From Mycobacterium mantenii (GTDB lineage: Bacteria; Actinomycetota; Actinomycetes; Mycobacteriales; Mycobacteriaceae), in the NCBI RefSeq assembly GCF_010731775.1, contig NZ_AP022590.1:496001-560000 (forward strand): a DNA stretch of 64,000 bases. The letters are read 5' to 3'. Position numbers and translations under genes: made by a program. The notes under the pieces are model-generated. The model was not told where the DNA came from and made no database searches. It was given only the letters and a program-made list of their open reading frames with translations. Numbering within the stretch: position 1 is the stretch's first letter; every line of letters begins with the position of its first letter. Below are positions 27,630-38,264 of the stretch, piece after piece.

Positions 27630-28070
27630 ATGACGAACGTGCAAAGGACAGCGAGCGCGATCTCAGCGGTAATGCTGGCAACGGCCGCGGGGGCGGTACT
27701 CACGCCCGCGACCAGCTATGCGGATCCGCCCGGGCATCAGGTGACGTACACGGTGACCAGCCCCAATAATGTGACCGCCACGGTCAACTACGTGAGTTCC
27801 GATCCGCCCAGCCAGGCGGCCTACAACGCGGACTCGTCGAAGTTCATGACCAACGTGCAGGCCCCGCTCAGCGCCGGGCAACCGGTCACCTACAACGCCA
27901 CGTTGGCAAACCCGAACCAGTGGGCGAGCATCACCGCCAGCGGCATGCTGCACTGGCCGGATTCGGGCAACGGGCCCGCCTCGTTCCACTGCGAGATCGC
28001 CGTGGACGGCCAGGTGGTCGTCCAGCAGGACGCCACCACCACCGTCACCTGCACGGCCCCGCACGGGTAA
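27630..28070 (+). CDS. Secreted MmpS-like small protein
   Basis: 146 residues. A signal peptide (hydrophobic 8-27) has a likely cleavage after SYA31. The mature part has beta-strand-rich sequence with YTVTSPNNVTATVNY near the N-terminus, a WASITASG strand and two cysteines (FHCEIAV and VTCTAPHG) probably forming a disulfide. This is the pattern of the extracytoplasmic domain of MmpS proteins, which normally assist MmpL lipid exporters, but no membrane anchor or MmpL gene is adjacent. It matches Rv2576c. Leaderless start at ATG 27630. Confidence 0.85.
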   Translation: MTNVQRTASAISAVMLATAAGAVLTPATSYADPPGHQVTYTVTSPNNVTATVNYVSSDPPSQAAYNADSSKFMTNVQAPLSAGQPVTYNATLANPNQWASITASGMLHWPDSGNGPASFHCEIAVDGQVVVQQDATTTVTCTAPHG

Positions 28071-28084
28071 CCAAGCCGGCTCGT

Positions 28085-29695
28085 TCATCGGTGCACGCGC
28101 AGGGCGAGGTAATACTCGGGTTGCCGGGCGTTGTCGATGGTGTAGCTCACCGCCGTCGCGAGGCCGTCATGGTCGGACTCCAGCCAGCGCTCGGTGTGCT
28201 GGTGCTGAAACTCGCTCCAGGACGGCACCGTGAACCTTTCGAGGACCGCGTCGGGGTCCTCGATGCTGTGATACAGCCGCCAGCTGTGTCCACCGGTGCG
28301 TAACCGCGACCGCCGGACCGCGCTCATCGCTTTGACGAACTCTTGGAGTTTGTCGGCCGCCACGCGGTAGCGGACGGCCACCAGGACGGGTCCGTCATTG
28401 GGACAGGGTTCGAAGACGACCATCGGCGACGGCCATGCCCTGGAGATGTCCCGGCTGAGCTTTCCGGTGGACGGTCGCAACGGAAGGACGGCGACGCTGA
28501 GTGCGGCGGCACCCAGGAACGCGGCCGACAACACCAACGCGAAATCAAGCCCCGCCCGCGTGGCGATGGCGCCCCACAGGTATGAGCCGAACGCCTGGGA
28601 TCCGGTGAAGACGAGAAGGTACGCCGACAATCCGCGGGCCCGAACCCATTGGGGGAGATGGAGTTGCGCGGCGGCGTTCAGCGTCGTGAGGGTGACCAGC
28701 CAGGTCGTCCCGGACAGCACCAGAAACGGCGCCGCCGCGGCGAACGGCAGCAAGACCACGGCGAGCGGCGCCAGCGCATACGCGGCGGCCGAGATTGCCA
28801 GCAACGCGTTGGGCGGCACCGTCTGGCGCACCGGCGCGGGAACCGCGACGGCGAGCACCGCGCCACAACCTATGGCCCCCAACGCCACACCGTAGCCACT
28901 GGCTCCCAGGTGCCAACGGTCGGCGGCGGCCACCGGCAACAGCGCCAGCAGGGCAGAGGCGGGGAAAACGAAAAGTGTTGTGCGCAAAAGAATTCGGCGA
29001 AATATCGGGCCGTTGATGACGTAGCGGAGCCCGGTGACGATGGCCTGGCTGAAGTGTTCCCGTTCGACGGGTGGCTCTTGTTTGGGTCGCCCCCATGCCG
29101 CCAGGGCGACGATGATTCCCGCGAAAGATATGGCGTTGATGGCGAAGACGGCTCCGGGGCCGGTCATGGCCAGCACCACGCCGCCGATCGCGGGCCCGAC
29201 CACCCGGGCGACGTTTACCGAGACGCTGGCCAAAGTCGCTGCGGCGGGTATCTGCTCGCGCGTGACGACCTCGGGCTGAATGGCCTGCCAGGCCGGTGCG
29301 GTCAGGGCGGAGGCGAAGCCGACGGCCAGAGTGAACAGCAGCAGCTCGGTCGGGGTGAGGGTGCCGAGAAAGGTCAGCGCGGCCAGGGCCAGCGTCACCA
29401 GGACCGCATAGGACTGCAGGAAGATCAACAGCCGCCGCCGGTCGAACAGGTCGGCGAGCGCCCCGGCGAAGATCCCCAGCAGCAGCGTCGGTCCCAGACT
29501 CGCGGTCTGGACCAGCGCCACGACGACGGCACTGCTGTGGTCCTCGACCAGGAACCACTGCGCAGCCACACTCTGCATCCAGGTCCCGACGTTGGACACG
29601 AACTGGGCGATGAACAACGCGCGAAACACGCCGTTGCGCATCGGCGCCCATGCCGACACCTTCCCGCCTTCAGTGAGCGTTGAGGTCTGAGTCAC
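28085..29695 (-). CDS. MFS exporter with C-terminal extra domain (secretion-effector type)
   Basis: 536 residues. Twelve hydrophobic spans fill residues 20-410, with LADLFDRRRLL in the loop after span 2 characteristic of the major facilitator group often annotated as transmembrane secretion effector (EntS-like). The last 110 residues form a soluble domain with GPVLVAVRYRVAADKLQEFVKAM and WSEFQHQHTERW, resembling an antibiotic-monooxygenase-like fold often fused to this family. It starts at GTG 29695. It would export a small molecule; the substrate is unknown. It is co-directional with the regulator at 29751, 55 bases apart. Confidence 0.88.
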   Translation of the reverse strand: MTQTSTLTEGGKVSAWAPMRNGVFRALFIAQFVSNVGTWMQSVAAQWFLVEDHSSAVVVALVQTASLGPTLLLGIFAGALADLFDRRRLLIFLQSYAVLVTLALAALTFLGTLTPTELLLFTLAVGFASALTAPAWQAIQPEVVTREQIPAAATLASVSVNVARVVGPAIGGVVLAMTGPGAVFAINAISFAGIIVALAAWGRPKQEPPVEREHFSQAIVTGLRYVINGPIFRRILLRTTLFVFPASALLALLPVAAADRWHLGASGYGVALGAIGCGAVLAVAVPAPVRQTVPPNALLAISAAAYALAPLAVVLLPFAAAAPFLVLSGTTWLVTLTTLNAAAQLHLPQWVRARGLSAYLLVFTGSQAFGSYLWGAIATRAGLDFALVLSAAFLGAAALSVAVLPLRPSTGKLSRDISRAWPSPMVVFEPCPNDGPVLVAVRYRVAADKLQEFVKAMSAVRRSRLRTGGHSWRLYHSIEDPDAVLERFTVPSWSEFQHQHTERWLESDHDGLATAVSYTIDNARQPEYYLALRVHR

Positions 29696-29750
29696 GGCTG
29701 AGTCGCTCGTTTCCTATCCGACATACGGGCAACGCGTGGGGGATAGAAGT

Positions 29751-30317
29751 CTAAGGCACAAACACGTCGCGGAGGCTCCGGGCGCTGGGCTCGGCATGCG
29801 CCACGACGACGACTTCGGGGCGTTCGGCGCCGACCGCCCGGATTTTATGGCTGACCGATGCGTCGAAATAGGCGCTGTCGCCGGGCCCGAGCGTGAACGT
29901 CTGGTCCCCGTAGTCGAGTTCGACGGTGCCGGCGTGCACGAACATGAATTCCTGGCCGGCGTGGTCGGGGTGGGGATCGTCGGCGAGCTGCTCGGTCGGG
30001 CGAACCACGAAGGGCGACATCGACTTTCCCAGCAGGGACGAGGCCAGCACCCGGTAGCGCTCACCCTCGGCGTCGGGGGCGGCACGCTCGACGGTGATCT
30101 TCTCCTGCGCGGCCTCCTCGGAGAACAGCCGCCCGACATCGACGTCGAGGGCTTTGGCGACCTTGAGGGCCACCGCGATCGACGGTGTGCTGCGCCGGCG
30201 TTCGATCTTGGACAGGTAGCTCTTGGTCAGTCCGGTCTGCTCGGCCAGCGCCTCCAGGGTGAGGCCGCGTTGCTTGCGGACCGCGCGCAGCAGTGCGGTC
30301 ACGGCGACCCCTCTCAT
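29751..30317 (-). CDS. XRE-type transcription regulator with cupin sensor domain
   Basis: 188 residues. Residues 7-62 form a helix-turn-helix of the XRE type (LTLEALAEQTGLTKSYLSKIER). Residues about 105-185 form a cupin (EFMFVHAGTVELDYGDQTF, then GDSAYFDASVSHKIRA), which would bind a small ligand or metal. Such regulators often control neighbouring catabolic or detoxification genes and themselves. The gene is divergent from the aldolase gene; the 35-base gap holds a 9-bp inverted repeat. It is followed in the same direction by the MFS exporter. Confidence 0.9.
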   Translation of the reverse strand: MRGVAVTALLRAVRKQRGLTLEALAEQTGLTKSYLSKIERRRSTPSIAVALKVAKALDVDVGRLFSEEAAQEKITVERAAPDAEGERYRVLASSLLGKSMSPFVVRPTEQLADDPHPDHAGQEFMFVHAGTVELDYGDQTFTLGPGDSAYFDASVSHKIRAVGAERPEVVVVAHAEPSARSLRDVFVP

Positions 30318-30352
30318 GACACAAGGTTTCCTATTCTGTTACATTGTGTCAT
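30316..30352. promoter_or_regulatory. Inverted repeat in the 35-base divergent gap
   Basis: ATGACACAA (30316-30324) and TTGTGTCAT (30344-30352) are perfect inverted copies separated by 19 bases, filling the gap between the start codons of the regulator and the aldolase gene. This is the expected position for an autoregulatory operator covering both promoters. Confidence 0.7.
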
Positions 30353-31138
30353 ATGGCCAGCACGTTCACCGATTCGAAATCCGAATTGATGCGCCGCGCC
30401 GCCGAGCAGCTGACGGCGAACGTCGCCGATTCGGGGTTGACCACCCGCCAGAAGCTGGCATTGACCTGCCGGGCGCTGTTCGACGCCGGGCATGACTCCG
30501 GGCTGGCCGGGCAGATCACCGCCCGGGCCGAGGCCGACGGCACCTACTACACGCAGCGGCTCGGGCTGGGATTCGACGAGATCACCGACGCCAACCTGCT
30601 TTTGGTCGACGAGGACCTCAATGTCCTCGACGGGGACGGAATGGCCAACCCCGCCAATCGTTTTCACAGCTGGATTTATCGCGCGCGGCCCGACGTCCAC
30701 TGCATCGTGCACACCCACGCGTTTCACGTGGCGGCACTGTCGATGCTGGAGGTCCCGCTGATCGTCTCCCACATGGACACCACGCCGCTGTACGACGACT
30801 GCGCGTTTTTGCCCGACTGGCCGGGTGTTCCGGTCGGCAATGAGGAAGGCGAGATCATCACCGCCGCCCTCGGCGACAAGAAGGCGGTGCTGCTGGGGCA
30901 TCACGGCCACGTCATCGCCGGCGCCAGCGTCGAGGAGGCGTGCTCGTTGTCGATCCTCATCGAGCGCGCCGCCAAGCTGCAGCTGACCGCCATGGCCGCC
31001 GGCGCCGTCAAGGAACTACCCGAAGAACTCGCCCGCGAGGCCCACGACTGGACGCTGTCACCGCAGCGCAGCCGCGCCAACTTCGCCTACTACGCCCGTC
31101 GGGCCCTGGCCCGGCATCCCGACGTGTTGACCGGCTAA
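30353..31138 (+). CDS. Class II aldolase/adducin family protein
   Basis: 261 residues from the ATG at 30353, 35 bases from the divergent regulator. Zinc ligands are visible as VHTHAFH (His120, His122) and a later HHGHV. The family includes fuculose/ribulose phosphate aldolases and decarboxylases of small hydroxyacids; the substrate cannot be read from sequence. It is followed 37 bases later by a DapA-family enzyme, so the pair may process one hydroxy- or keto-acid. Confidence 0.85.
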   Translation: MASTFTDSKSELMRRAAEQLTANVADSGLTTRQKLALTCRALFDAGHDSGLAGQITARAEADGTYYTQRLGLGFDEITDANLLLVDEDLNVLDGDGMANPANRFHSWIYRARPDVHCIVHTHAFHVAALSMLEVPLIVSHMDTTPLYDDCAFLPDWPGVPVGNEEGEIITAALGDKKAVLLGHHGHVIAGASVEEACSLSILIERAAKLQLTAMAAGAVKELPEELAREAHDWTLSPQRSRANFAYYARRALARHPDVLTG

Positions 31139-31175
31139 ACCCGTTATCCGCCAACCCAATCCGAGGAGACCGTCA

Positions 31176-32060
31176 GTGGCGCACACGCCTGAGCCCAAGA
31201 TCCACGGCATCATCGCCTACCCGGTGACTCCTTTTTCCGAAAAGGGCATCGACACCCAGCGGCTGGCCGCGCTGGTCGAGCGGCTGGTCTCCGCCGGCGT
31301 CCACGCGATCGCCCCGCTGGGCAGCACCGGCGAACTGGCCTATCTCGAGGAACCCGAATTCGACGCCGTCGTCGACACCACGCTGGCCACCGTCGCCGGC
31401 CGCGTCCCGGTGATCGTCGGTGTGTCAGATGTGACCACTGCCAAGACCATTCGGCGTGCGAAGTACGCGCAGCAAGCCGGGGCCGACGCGGTGATGGTCC
31501 TGCCGGTGTCGTACTGGAAGCTCACCGAGCGGGAGATCTTCCGGCACTACCAGTGCATCGGCGACGGCATCGCCATCCCGATCATGGCCTACAACAACCC
31601 GGCCACCAGCGGTGTCGACATGCCCCCCGAGTTGCTGGTCCGCATGTTCGACAGCATCGACAACGTCACCATGGTCAAGGAGTCCACCGGTGACCTGACC
31701 CGCATGCGGCGCATCGCCGAGCTGTCCGGCAACCGGCTGCCCTTCTACAACGGCAGCAACCCGCTGGTGCTCGACGCCCTGACCGCCGGGGCCTCCGGAT
31801 GGTGCACGGCCGCACCGAATCTGCGGCCACAGCCCTGCATCGACCTGTACGAGGCGGTGCGAGCGCAAGACCTCGACACCGCGCAGAAGCTCTACGACGA
31901 CCTCAAGCCGTTGCTCACCTTCATCGTCGCCGGCGGCTTGGCCACCACCGTGAAGGCCGGCCTGGAGCTGCTCGACTTCCCGGTCGGCGACCCGCGCGCG
32001 CCCCTGCTGCCGCTCGACGAGCAGGGTCGTGGCGAGCTGAAGGCGCTGCTGGCCGGTTAG
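31176..32060 (+). CDS. DapA/NanA-superfamily lyase (dihydrodipicolinate synthase-like)
   Basis: 294 residues, an (alpha/beta)8 lyase that forms a Schiff base with a keto acid. Signatures: PLGSTGELAYL, YNNPATSGVD (the catalytic Tyr) and MVKESTGD, with Schiff-base Lys168. The start is GTG 31176 with GAGGAG upstream. It is not the housekeeping dapA by context; it pairs with the class II aldolase under the XRE-cupin regulator, suggesting catabolism of a sugar acid or similar. The true substrate is unknown. Confidence 0.87.
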   Translation: MAHTPEPKIHGIIAYPVTPFSEKGIDTQRLAALVERLVSAGVHAIAPLGSTGELAYLEEPEFDAVVDTTLATVAGRVPVIVGVSDVTTAKTIRRAKYAQQAGADAVMVLPVSYWKLTEREIFRHYQCIGDGIAIPIMAYNNPATSGVDMPPELLVRMFDSIDNVTMVKESTGDLTRMRRIAELSGNRLPFYNGSNPLVLDALTAGASGWCTAAPNLRPQPCIDLYEAVRAQDLDTAQKLYDDLKPLLTFIVAGGLATTVKAGLELLDFPVGDPRAPLLPLDEQGRGELKALLAG

Positions 32061-32112
32061 CGGCGGTCGCGAGCGCGGCGGAGCGGGGGGAAGCGGGCCG
32101 CCGCCATCAGGA

Positions 32113-32991
32113 CTAGCCCAGGTCGGGCGCCGAGAAGGTGTCACACTTCTTCGGGTCGCCGGTCTGGTACCCGATGGTGAACCATTTCTGGCGCTGTTCG
32201 GACGAACCGTGCGTCCAGGACTCGGGGTTGACCCGTCCGGTGGATTCCTTCTGGATGCGGTCGTCGCCCACCGAGGCCGCGGCAGACAGGGCATCGGAAA
32301 TGTCCTTGTCGCTCAACGGTTCCAGGTACGGGACGCCGGTGCTCTCCTGCTTGACCGTGGAGGCGTAGTGCGCCCAGATCCCGGCGTAGCAGTCGGCCTG
32401 CAGCTCGGTGCGCACGCCGTTGCCGCCGGCGCCCTGCGCGCCCTGCTGCGAGCGGCCGAGCACACCCTGCAGCTGCTGCACGTGGTGGCCGTATTCGTGG
32501 GCGACCACATACTCCTGGGCGAACGGCCCACCGCTGGAACCGAATCTGTCGACCAGCTCCTGGAAGAAGTCGGTGTCGAAGTACGCCGTCTGGTCGACCG
32601 GGCAGTAGAACGGCCCGACCGCGGTGGTGGCCGCCCCGCAGCCGGTGCTCACCCGGCCGGTGAACAGCCGGACGTGCGGGCGGGTGTAACCGGGCAGCAG
32701 CTGATGCCACACCGCGTCCACCGAGTTACCGGTGGCGACCACCCGGCACTGCACGTACTTGTTGGCGTCGGCGCCGGTCTTGCACTGGCTCAGGTCGAAA
32801 CCCGGCGCCGAGTAGCCGCCGGTGTTGGTCTGCTGGGAGTTCATCACGCGGCCCGGGTCGACGCCCAGAAACAGCGCCCCGATGAGGATGAGCAGCCCGA
32901 TGCCGCCACCCCCGACGGCCATTCCCATGCCGCCGCCACCGGACGAGGACGCGGTGCTGGTGTCGATCTGCATGCCCTCGTTGAAGGTCAT
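32113..32991 (-). CDS. Neutral zinc metallopeptidase (YpfJ family)
   Basis: 292 residues: a polar N-terminus, a Gly-rich stretch with one membrane span (about 24-43), then an extracytoplasmic domain with the zinc motif HEYGH (His165, Glu166, His169) and a downstream QADCYAGIWAH. The gene begins 9 bases after the stop of the SRPBCC gene, so the two are co-transcribed. It is likely a membrane-anchored peptidase facing outward; no substrate is known. The orthologue is Rv2575. Confidence 0.88.
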   Translation of the reverse strand: MTFNEGMQIDTSTASSSGGGGMGMAVGGGGIGLLILIGALFLGVDPGRVMNSQQTNTGGYSAPGFDLSQCKTGADANKYVQCRVVATGNSVDAVWHQLLPGYTRPHVRLFTGRVSTGCGAATTAVGPFYCPVDQTAYFDTDFFQELVDRFGSSGGPFAQEYVVAHEYGHHVQQLQGVLGRSQQGAQGAGGNGVRTELQADCYAGIWAHYASTVKQESTGVPYLEPLSDKDISDALSAAASVGDDRIQKESTGRVNPESWTHGSSEQRQKWFTIGYQTGDPKKCDTFSAPDLG

Positions 32992-33000
32992 GACACTCTC

Positions 33001-33498
33001 CTAATGTTGCCGGGTCGCAAGGGAATCGGTGTAGCTGCGCAGGTTGCGCAGGTAGCGGCGCAGGGCCAGGTTCAGCAGCGGCCCCACCACGACCATCGCC
33101 AGCCTCGCCGGGCCGGCGGGTTTCTGGGCCATCGTCCACGTCAACCGGCAGCCACCCGGGATGACCTCGACCCGGTAATCCTCGGCGAAGGCCGCCACGG
33201 ATCGGGTCGAGCACTCGTTGAACCGAAATGCCATGTGCGTGAACGGTTCCCAAGCGAGGAATTCCTCATTGCCGACGATGCCGCCGCGCATCTCGACGAT
33301 GCGGGTGGTCCCGACGCCGCGCGGCTCGGGGCTGGTCCAGGTGACCTTCGTGATCACCTTCGCCCACCGCGGCCAGGACTGGGCATCGGATAGCACCTCG
33401 AACAACTGCTCGGGGGTGATGGCCAGGTCGACGCTGTTGCGGAACCGGAACGGTGCGGTGTCGGTGAAGCTCGTATCGACGCGCTCGCAGGGGAACAT
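33001..33498 (-). CDS. SRPBCC family protein
   Basis: 165 residues. The sequence starts with a typical ligand-fold strand (FRNSVDLAITPEQLFEVLSDAQSWPRWAKVITKVTW), then GVGTTRIVEM and a C-terminal amphipathic helix LLNLALRRYLRNLRSYT. This is the START-like SRPBCC fold that binds hydrophobic molecules. Its stop is 9 bases from the peptidase start. The orthologous region corresponds to Rv2574. Substrate unknown. Confidence 0.85.
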   Translation of the reverse strand: MFPCERVDTSFTDTAPFRFRNSVDLAITPEQLFEVLSDAQSWPRWAKVITKVTWTSPEPRGVGTTRIVEMRGGIVGNEEFLAWEPFTHMAFRFNECSTRSVAAFAEDYRVEVIPGGCRLTWTMAQKPAGPARLAMVVVGPLLNLALRRYLRNLRSYTDSLATRQH

Positions 33499-33507
33499 GA
33501 CAACAAC

Positions 33508-34407
33508 TTAGCCGGGGCCGTCGCTGGCCGCGGCCAATAAGGGCACCACCACGTCGCTGATCGGCGTGGCCAGGCCGTGGGCCCGGCCCTTGCGAACGAT
33601 CACGCCGTTGCGGATATCCCATTCCATCGGCCGCTGATGTTCCGTGTCGGTCAGGATCGACGTGCCCATGTCCTCGGCGACGTTGCTGAACATGTCGACC
33701 AACTCGTCGACCACGCCGTCGGCCAGCCGGGCGCCCTCGGCCCGCGCGACGGACAGGCACTCGGCGACATAGCGCCGCGACAGCGCGGCGACGTCGTCGC
33801 GGCGGAACATCCCGGACCGCCGGCGCGCCAGCGCCATGAACCCGGCCAGCGCGTTGGAGAGCAGCTTGTGCCAGGCCGCGGTGAGGATGTCGGGGTCACA
33901 GTCGACTCGGCAGCCCGCGCCGCGCAGCAGTTCGGCGACGGTCTCCGCGGCCGGCCCGCTGGGCAGCACCAGGGCCGGCTGCGTGCGCAGCCGCACCCAG
34001 CCGTCGGGCTGGGTCTGCGCCGAGTACCACACGATGCCGGGGATGACGGGCGACAACGGGCAGTGCGGCTGCACCTGCTCGACCTGCTCCACGCCGTTTT
34101 GCAGCACCACGACGATGGTGTGGACGTCGCATAGCCGGGCCAGCCACGCGGCGGCCGCGTCGTTCTGGGTGGCCTTGACGGCCAGCAGCACCACGTCCAC
34201 CGGCCCCGTCACCCCGGCCGGGTCGGTGTGCACGGGACCGGGGACGACGATCGGGTCGGCCCCGTCGGGCCGCAGTTCGATGGCGTCGCGCGGGGTGCGG
34301 CCGCACACCATGACCGAATGCCCGACCCGGTACAGCAGCGCGGCGGCCGTCGTGCCGACGGCGCCGGGACCGACCAGGGCGATGTTGGTAGCAGCGTCTG
34401 TGGCGAT
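33508..34407 (-). CDS. Ketopantoate reductase-like (PanE/ApbA) protein, start unclear
   Basis: The C-terminal part is a full 2-dehydropantoate 2-reductase-like domain (GIVWYSAQTQPDGW, KLLSNALAGFMAL). In the same frame upstream of the ATG at 34311 lies the Rossmann loop GPGAVGTT, which must belong to the protein, so the coding frame extends to about 34407. There the codon at the expected start is ATC, not ATG. A strong ribosome site (34421-34428) with a GTG at 34412 is in another frame. Either a one-base deletion near codon 2 or an ATC start is implied. The function (NADPH reduction of a ketoacid) is inferred. Confidence 0.75.
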   Translation of the reverse strand: MATDAATNIALVGPGAVGTTAAALLYRVGHSVMVCGRTPRDAIELRPDGADPIVVPGPVHTDPAGVTGPVDVVLLAVKATQNDAAAAWLARLCDVHTIVVVLQNGVEQVEQVQPHCPLSPVIPGIVWYSAQTQPDGWVRLRTQPALVLPSGPAAETVAELLRGAGCRVDCDPDILTAAWHKLLSNALAGFMALARRRSGMFRRDDVAALSRRYVAECLSVARAEGARLADGVVDELVDMFSNVAEDMGTSILTDTEHQRPMEWDIRNGVIVRKGRAHGLATPISDVVVPLLAAASDGPG

Positions 34408-34469
34408 GCCACCGAAATTACCTCCTTTAGACTGGTCACTCGTTCAAGCCAGGTGAAAGGGAGTGTTTT

Positions 34470-36241
<1,772 letters not shown>

Positions 36242-36245
<4 letters not shown>

Positions 36246-36673
36246 CCGAAATGCCCGACACCGACACGATTAACGCGTTCAACCAGAGCATCATCGACGA
36301 GTTCCGCACCAACGACGGCAAGGTCGGCGGCCAGTTCGAGAATGCAGACCTGCTGCTGCTCCACACCACCGGCGCCAAGTCCGGGCAGCCCAGGGTGTCG
36401 CCGCTGGCCTATTTCCGCATCGACGGCCGGCTGATCATCATCGGCTCCTTCGCCGGCTCGCCCGTCAGCCCGGCGTGGGTGCACAACCTGCGGGCCAACC
36501 CGCGGGCCCGCGTCGAGATCGGCACACACGAGTTCGACGTCACGGCGCACGAGATCCCCGCCGACGATCGCGCCGCGCTCTTCGACAAAGTCACCGCCGC
36601 CGCGCACGGCTTCGCCGAGTACCAGGCCAAGACCACCCGGGTCATCCCACTCTTCGAGTTAAGCCGGACCTAG
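36242..36673 (+). CDS. Deazaflavin (F420)-dependent nitroreductase family protein
   Basis: 143 residues matching the Ddn-type split beta-barrel family: [21 protein letters not shown] (the F420 phosphate-binding motif), [18 protein letters not shown] and a C-terminal [14 protein letters not shown]. These proteins bind F420 and reduce or protect small molecules; a specific substrate is unknown. It overlaps aspS by 4 bases and precedes the FUSC gene by 3 bases. Confidence 0.88.
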
Positions 36674-36676
36674 CCG

Positions 36677-37744
36677 GTGCGCACGTCGCGGCGGGCGGTG
36701 CCATCGCTGGTTCTCGCCTCCGCGCGTGCGGGCAACAAACGGTTGCGGGTCGTGTGGTTCAACCTGGTGCAGACCGCGACGGCCGCGGGCTTGTCCTGGT
36801 ACATCGCGCACGCCGTCCTCGATCACCCGCAGCCGTTCTTCGCGCCGATCGCCGCCGCGGTGTCGTTGTCGACCAGCAACGTGCTGCGCGCGCAACGCGC
36901 CGTCCAGATGATGATCGGGGTGACCCTGGGCATCGGGCTGGGCTCGCTGGTGCAGGGCCTGCTCGGACCCGGCGAGCTGCCCATCGCGGTCGCGGCGCTG
37001 GTGGCGCTGGGCGCGGCGGTGTTCATCGGTGGCGGCTTCATCGGGCACGGGATGATGTTCGCCAACCAGACCGTGGTGTCGGCGATTCTGGTGCTGGCCC
37101 TCTACCGTGGCGGCGTCGGGTTGGAACGCATCTTCGACGCGCTGATCGGCGGCGCGGTGGCCATCGTGTTCGCGGTCTTGTTGTTTCCCGCCGATCCGTT
37201 GAAGGTGTTGCGCACCGCGCGCGTCGGCGTGCTCGGCGTGCTGCACGATGTGCTGTCGCGGGCCGCGGACGTCGCCGTCGGACGCAAGGAGCCGCCGCCG
37301 GACTGGCCGCTGACGGCCGTCGACCGGGTGCACGAACAGCTCAGCGGACTGCTCGAGGCGCGCACCACCGCCCGCCACGTCGTGACCATCGCCCCGCGGC
37401 GGTGGGCCCTGCGGACGGCGATCGAGGCCGCCGACCACCAGGCCGTGCACGTGGCCCTGCTGGCCGGCTCGGTGCTGCAACTGGCCCGGGCCGTCTCGCC
37501 AAGCGAGGACGGCGATCGCGAACGCCTCCCGCCGCTCGTGCACTCGGTGCTGGTGGTGCTGGCGGCCGCGACCGCCCTGGCCGACCCCGATCCCGCCGGC
37601 GCCTGCGTGTACACCGCCTCGGCGCGTCATCATGCGGCGGAATTGCAGTCCGGCGCGCACGAGAAAACGCAGGTGATCCTCGCCGACGTCGTCAGCGCCT
37701 GCGTCGACGACCTGCAACGGGTCATCGACCTGCGGCACGTGTGA
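36677..37744 (+). CDS. FUSC family membrane protein (aromatic-acid exporter type)
   Basis: 355 residues. The N-terminal 180 residues form six hydrophobic spans with PQPFFAPIAAAVSLSTSNVLRAQRAVQMMIGV, the fusaric acid resistance (FUSC) signature. The C-terminal half is a soluble helical domain. Members export aromatic acids or act in cell-envelope homeostasis. It starts at GTG 36677. It is convergent with the YjbR gene (4 bases between). Orthologue Rv2571c. Confidence 0.88.
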   Translation: MRTSRRAVPSLVLASARAGNKRLRVVWFNLVQTATAAGLSWYIAHAVLDHPQPFFAPIAAAVSLSTSNVLRAQRAVQMMIGVTLGIGLGSLVQGLLGPGELPIAVAALVALGAAVFIGGGFIGHGMMFANQTVVSAILVLALYRGGVGLERIFDALIGGAVAIVFAVLLFPADPLKVLRTARVGVLGVLHDVLSRAADVAVGRKEPPPDWPLTAVDRVHEQLSGLLEARTTARHVVTIAPRRWALRTAIEAADHQAVHVALLAGSVLQLARAVSPSEDGDRERLPPLVHSVLVVLAAATALADPDPAGACVYTASARHHAAELQSGAHEKTQVILADVVSACVDDLQRVIDLRHV

Positions 37745-37748
37745 GCGG

Positions 37749-38141
37749 TCAGCGCGAGTCGGCCAAGAACTCCTGGACCAGTTTCCGTGGCGCCTGGGTC
37801 AGCCACGCCTCGGTGATGAGCTCCTCGAGGTCGCGAACCGAGATCTCGGCCAGGTTGACCAGCACGGCGGGATAGCCGTCGAAATGCGGGGTGGTGAAGT
37901 AGATCCCCGGCTCGTCGTCGATCAGCGCGAACTTGACGCCCTCGTCGGACACCCGCACCCCGAGGATGTCGCCCTGCGGCGGTTGCGGGCCGTTGCGCCC
38001 CAGCGCCTCGCGCTCGGAGGGCCGCAGCGGCCGCTCCCAGGCCAGCAATTTCTTGCCGACCCGCCAGTCGTGCGGTGACGGCTCGGAGGTGAGTGCCAGC
38101 TCACCAACGATGCGGGCGACTTCGCCCCACGTGGCCACCAT
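37749..38141 (-). CDS. MmcQ/YjbR family protein
   Basis: 130 residues from the ATG at 38141; the upstream in-frame extension is not conserved. The sequence (WRVGKKLLAWERPL, GVRVSDEGVKFALI, HFDGYPAVLVNL) fits the MmcQ/YjbR family of small DNA-binding-like proteins with cyclophilin-unrelated alpha/beta fold. Function unknown. Confidence 0.85.
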   Translation of the reverse strand: MVATWGEVARIVGELALTSEPSPHDWRVGKKLLAWERPLRPSEREALGRNGPQPPQGDILGVRVSDEGVKFALIDDEPGIYFTTPHFDGYPAVLVNLAEISVRDLEELITEAWLTQAPRKLVQEFLADSR

Positions 38142-38264
38142 TCGATTGTGCTCCCGTTTTGGCGTGCTTGCCGTTGGATTGGCAAACGGTGGGCGGCCGG
38201 GGCGAATCGCGGACCTCACGCGACCGGGCGGCATGTGATGTGATCAGCGGTGAGGAGGTGGCGC

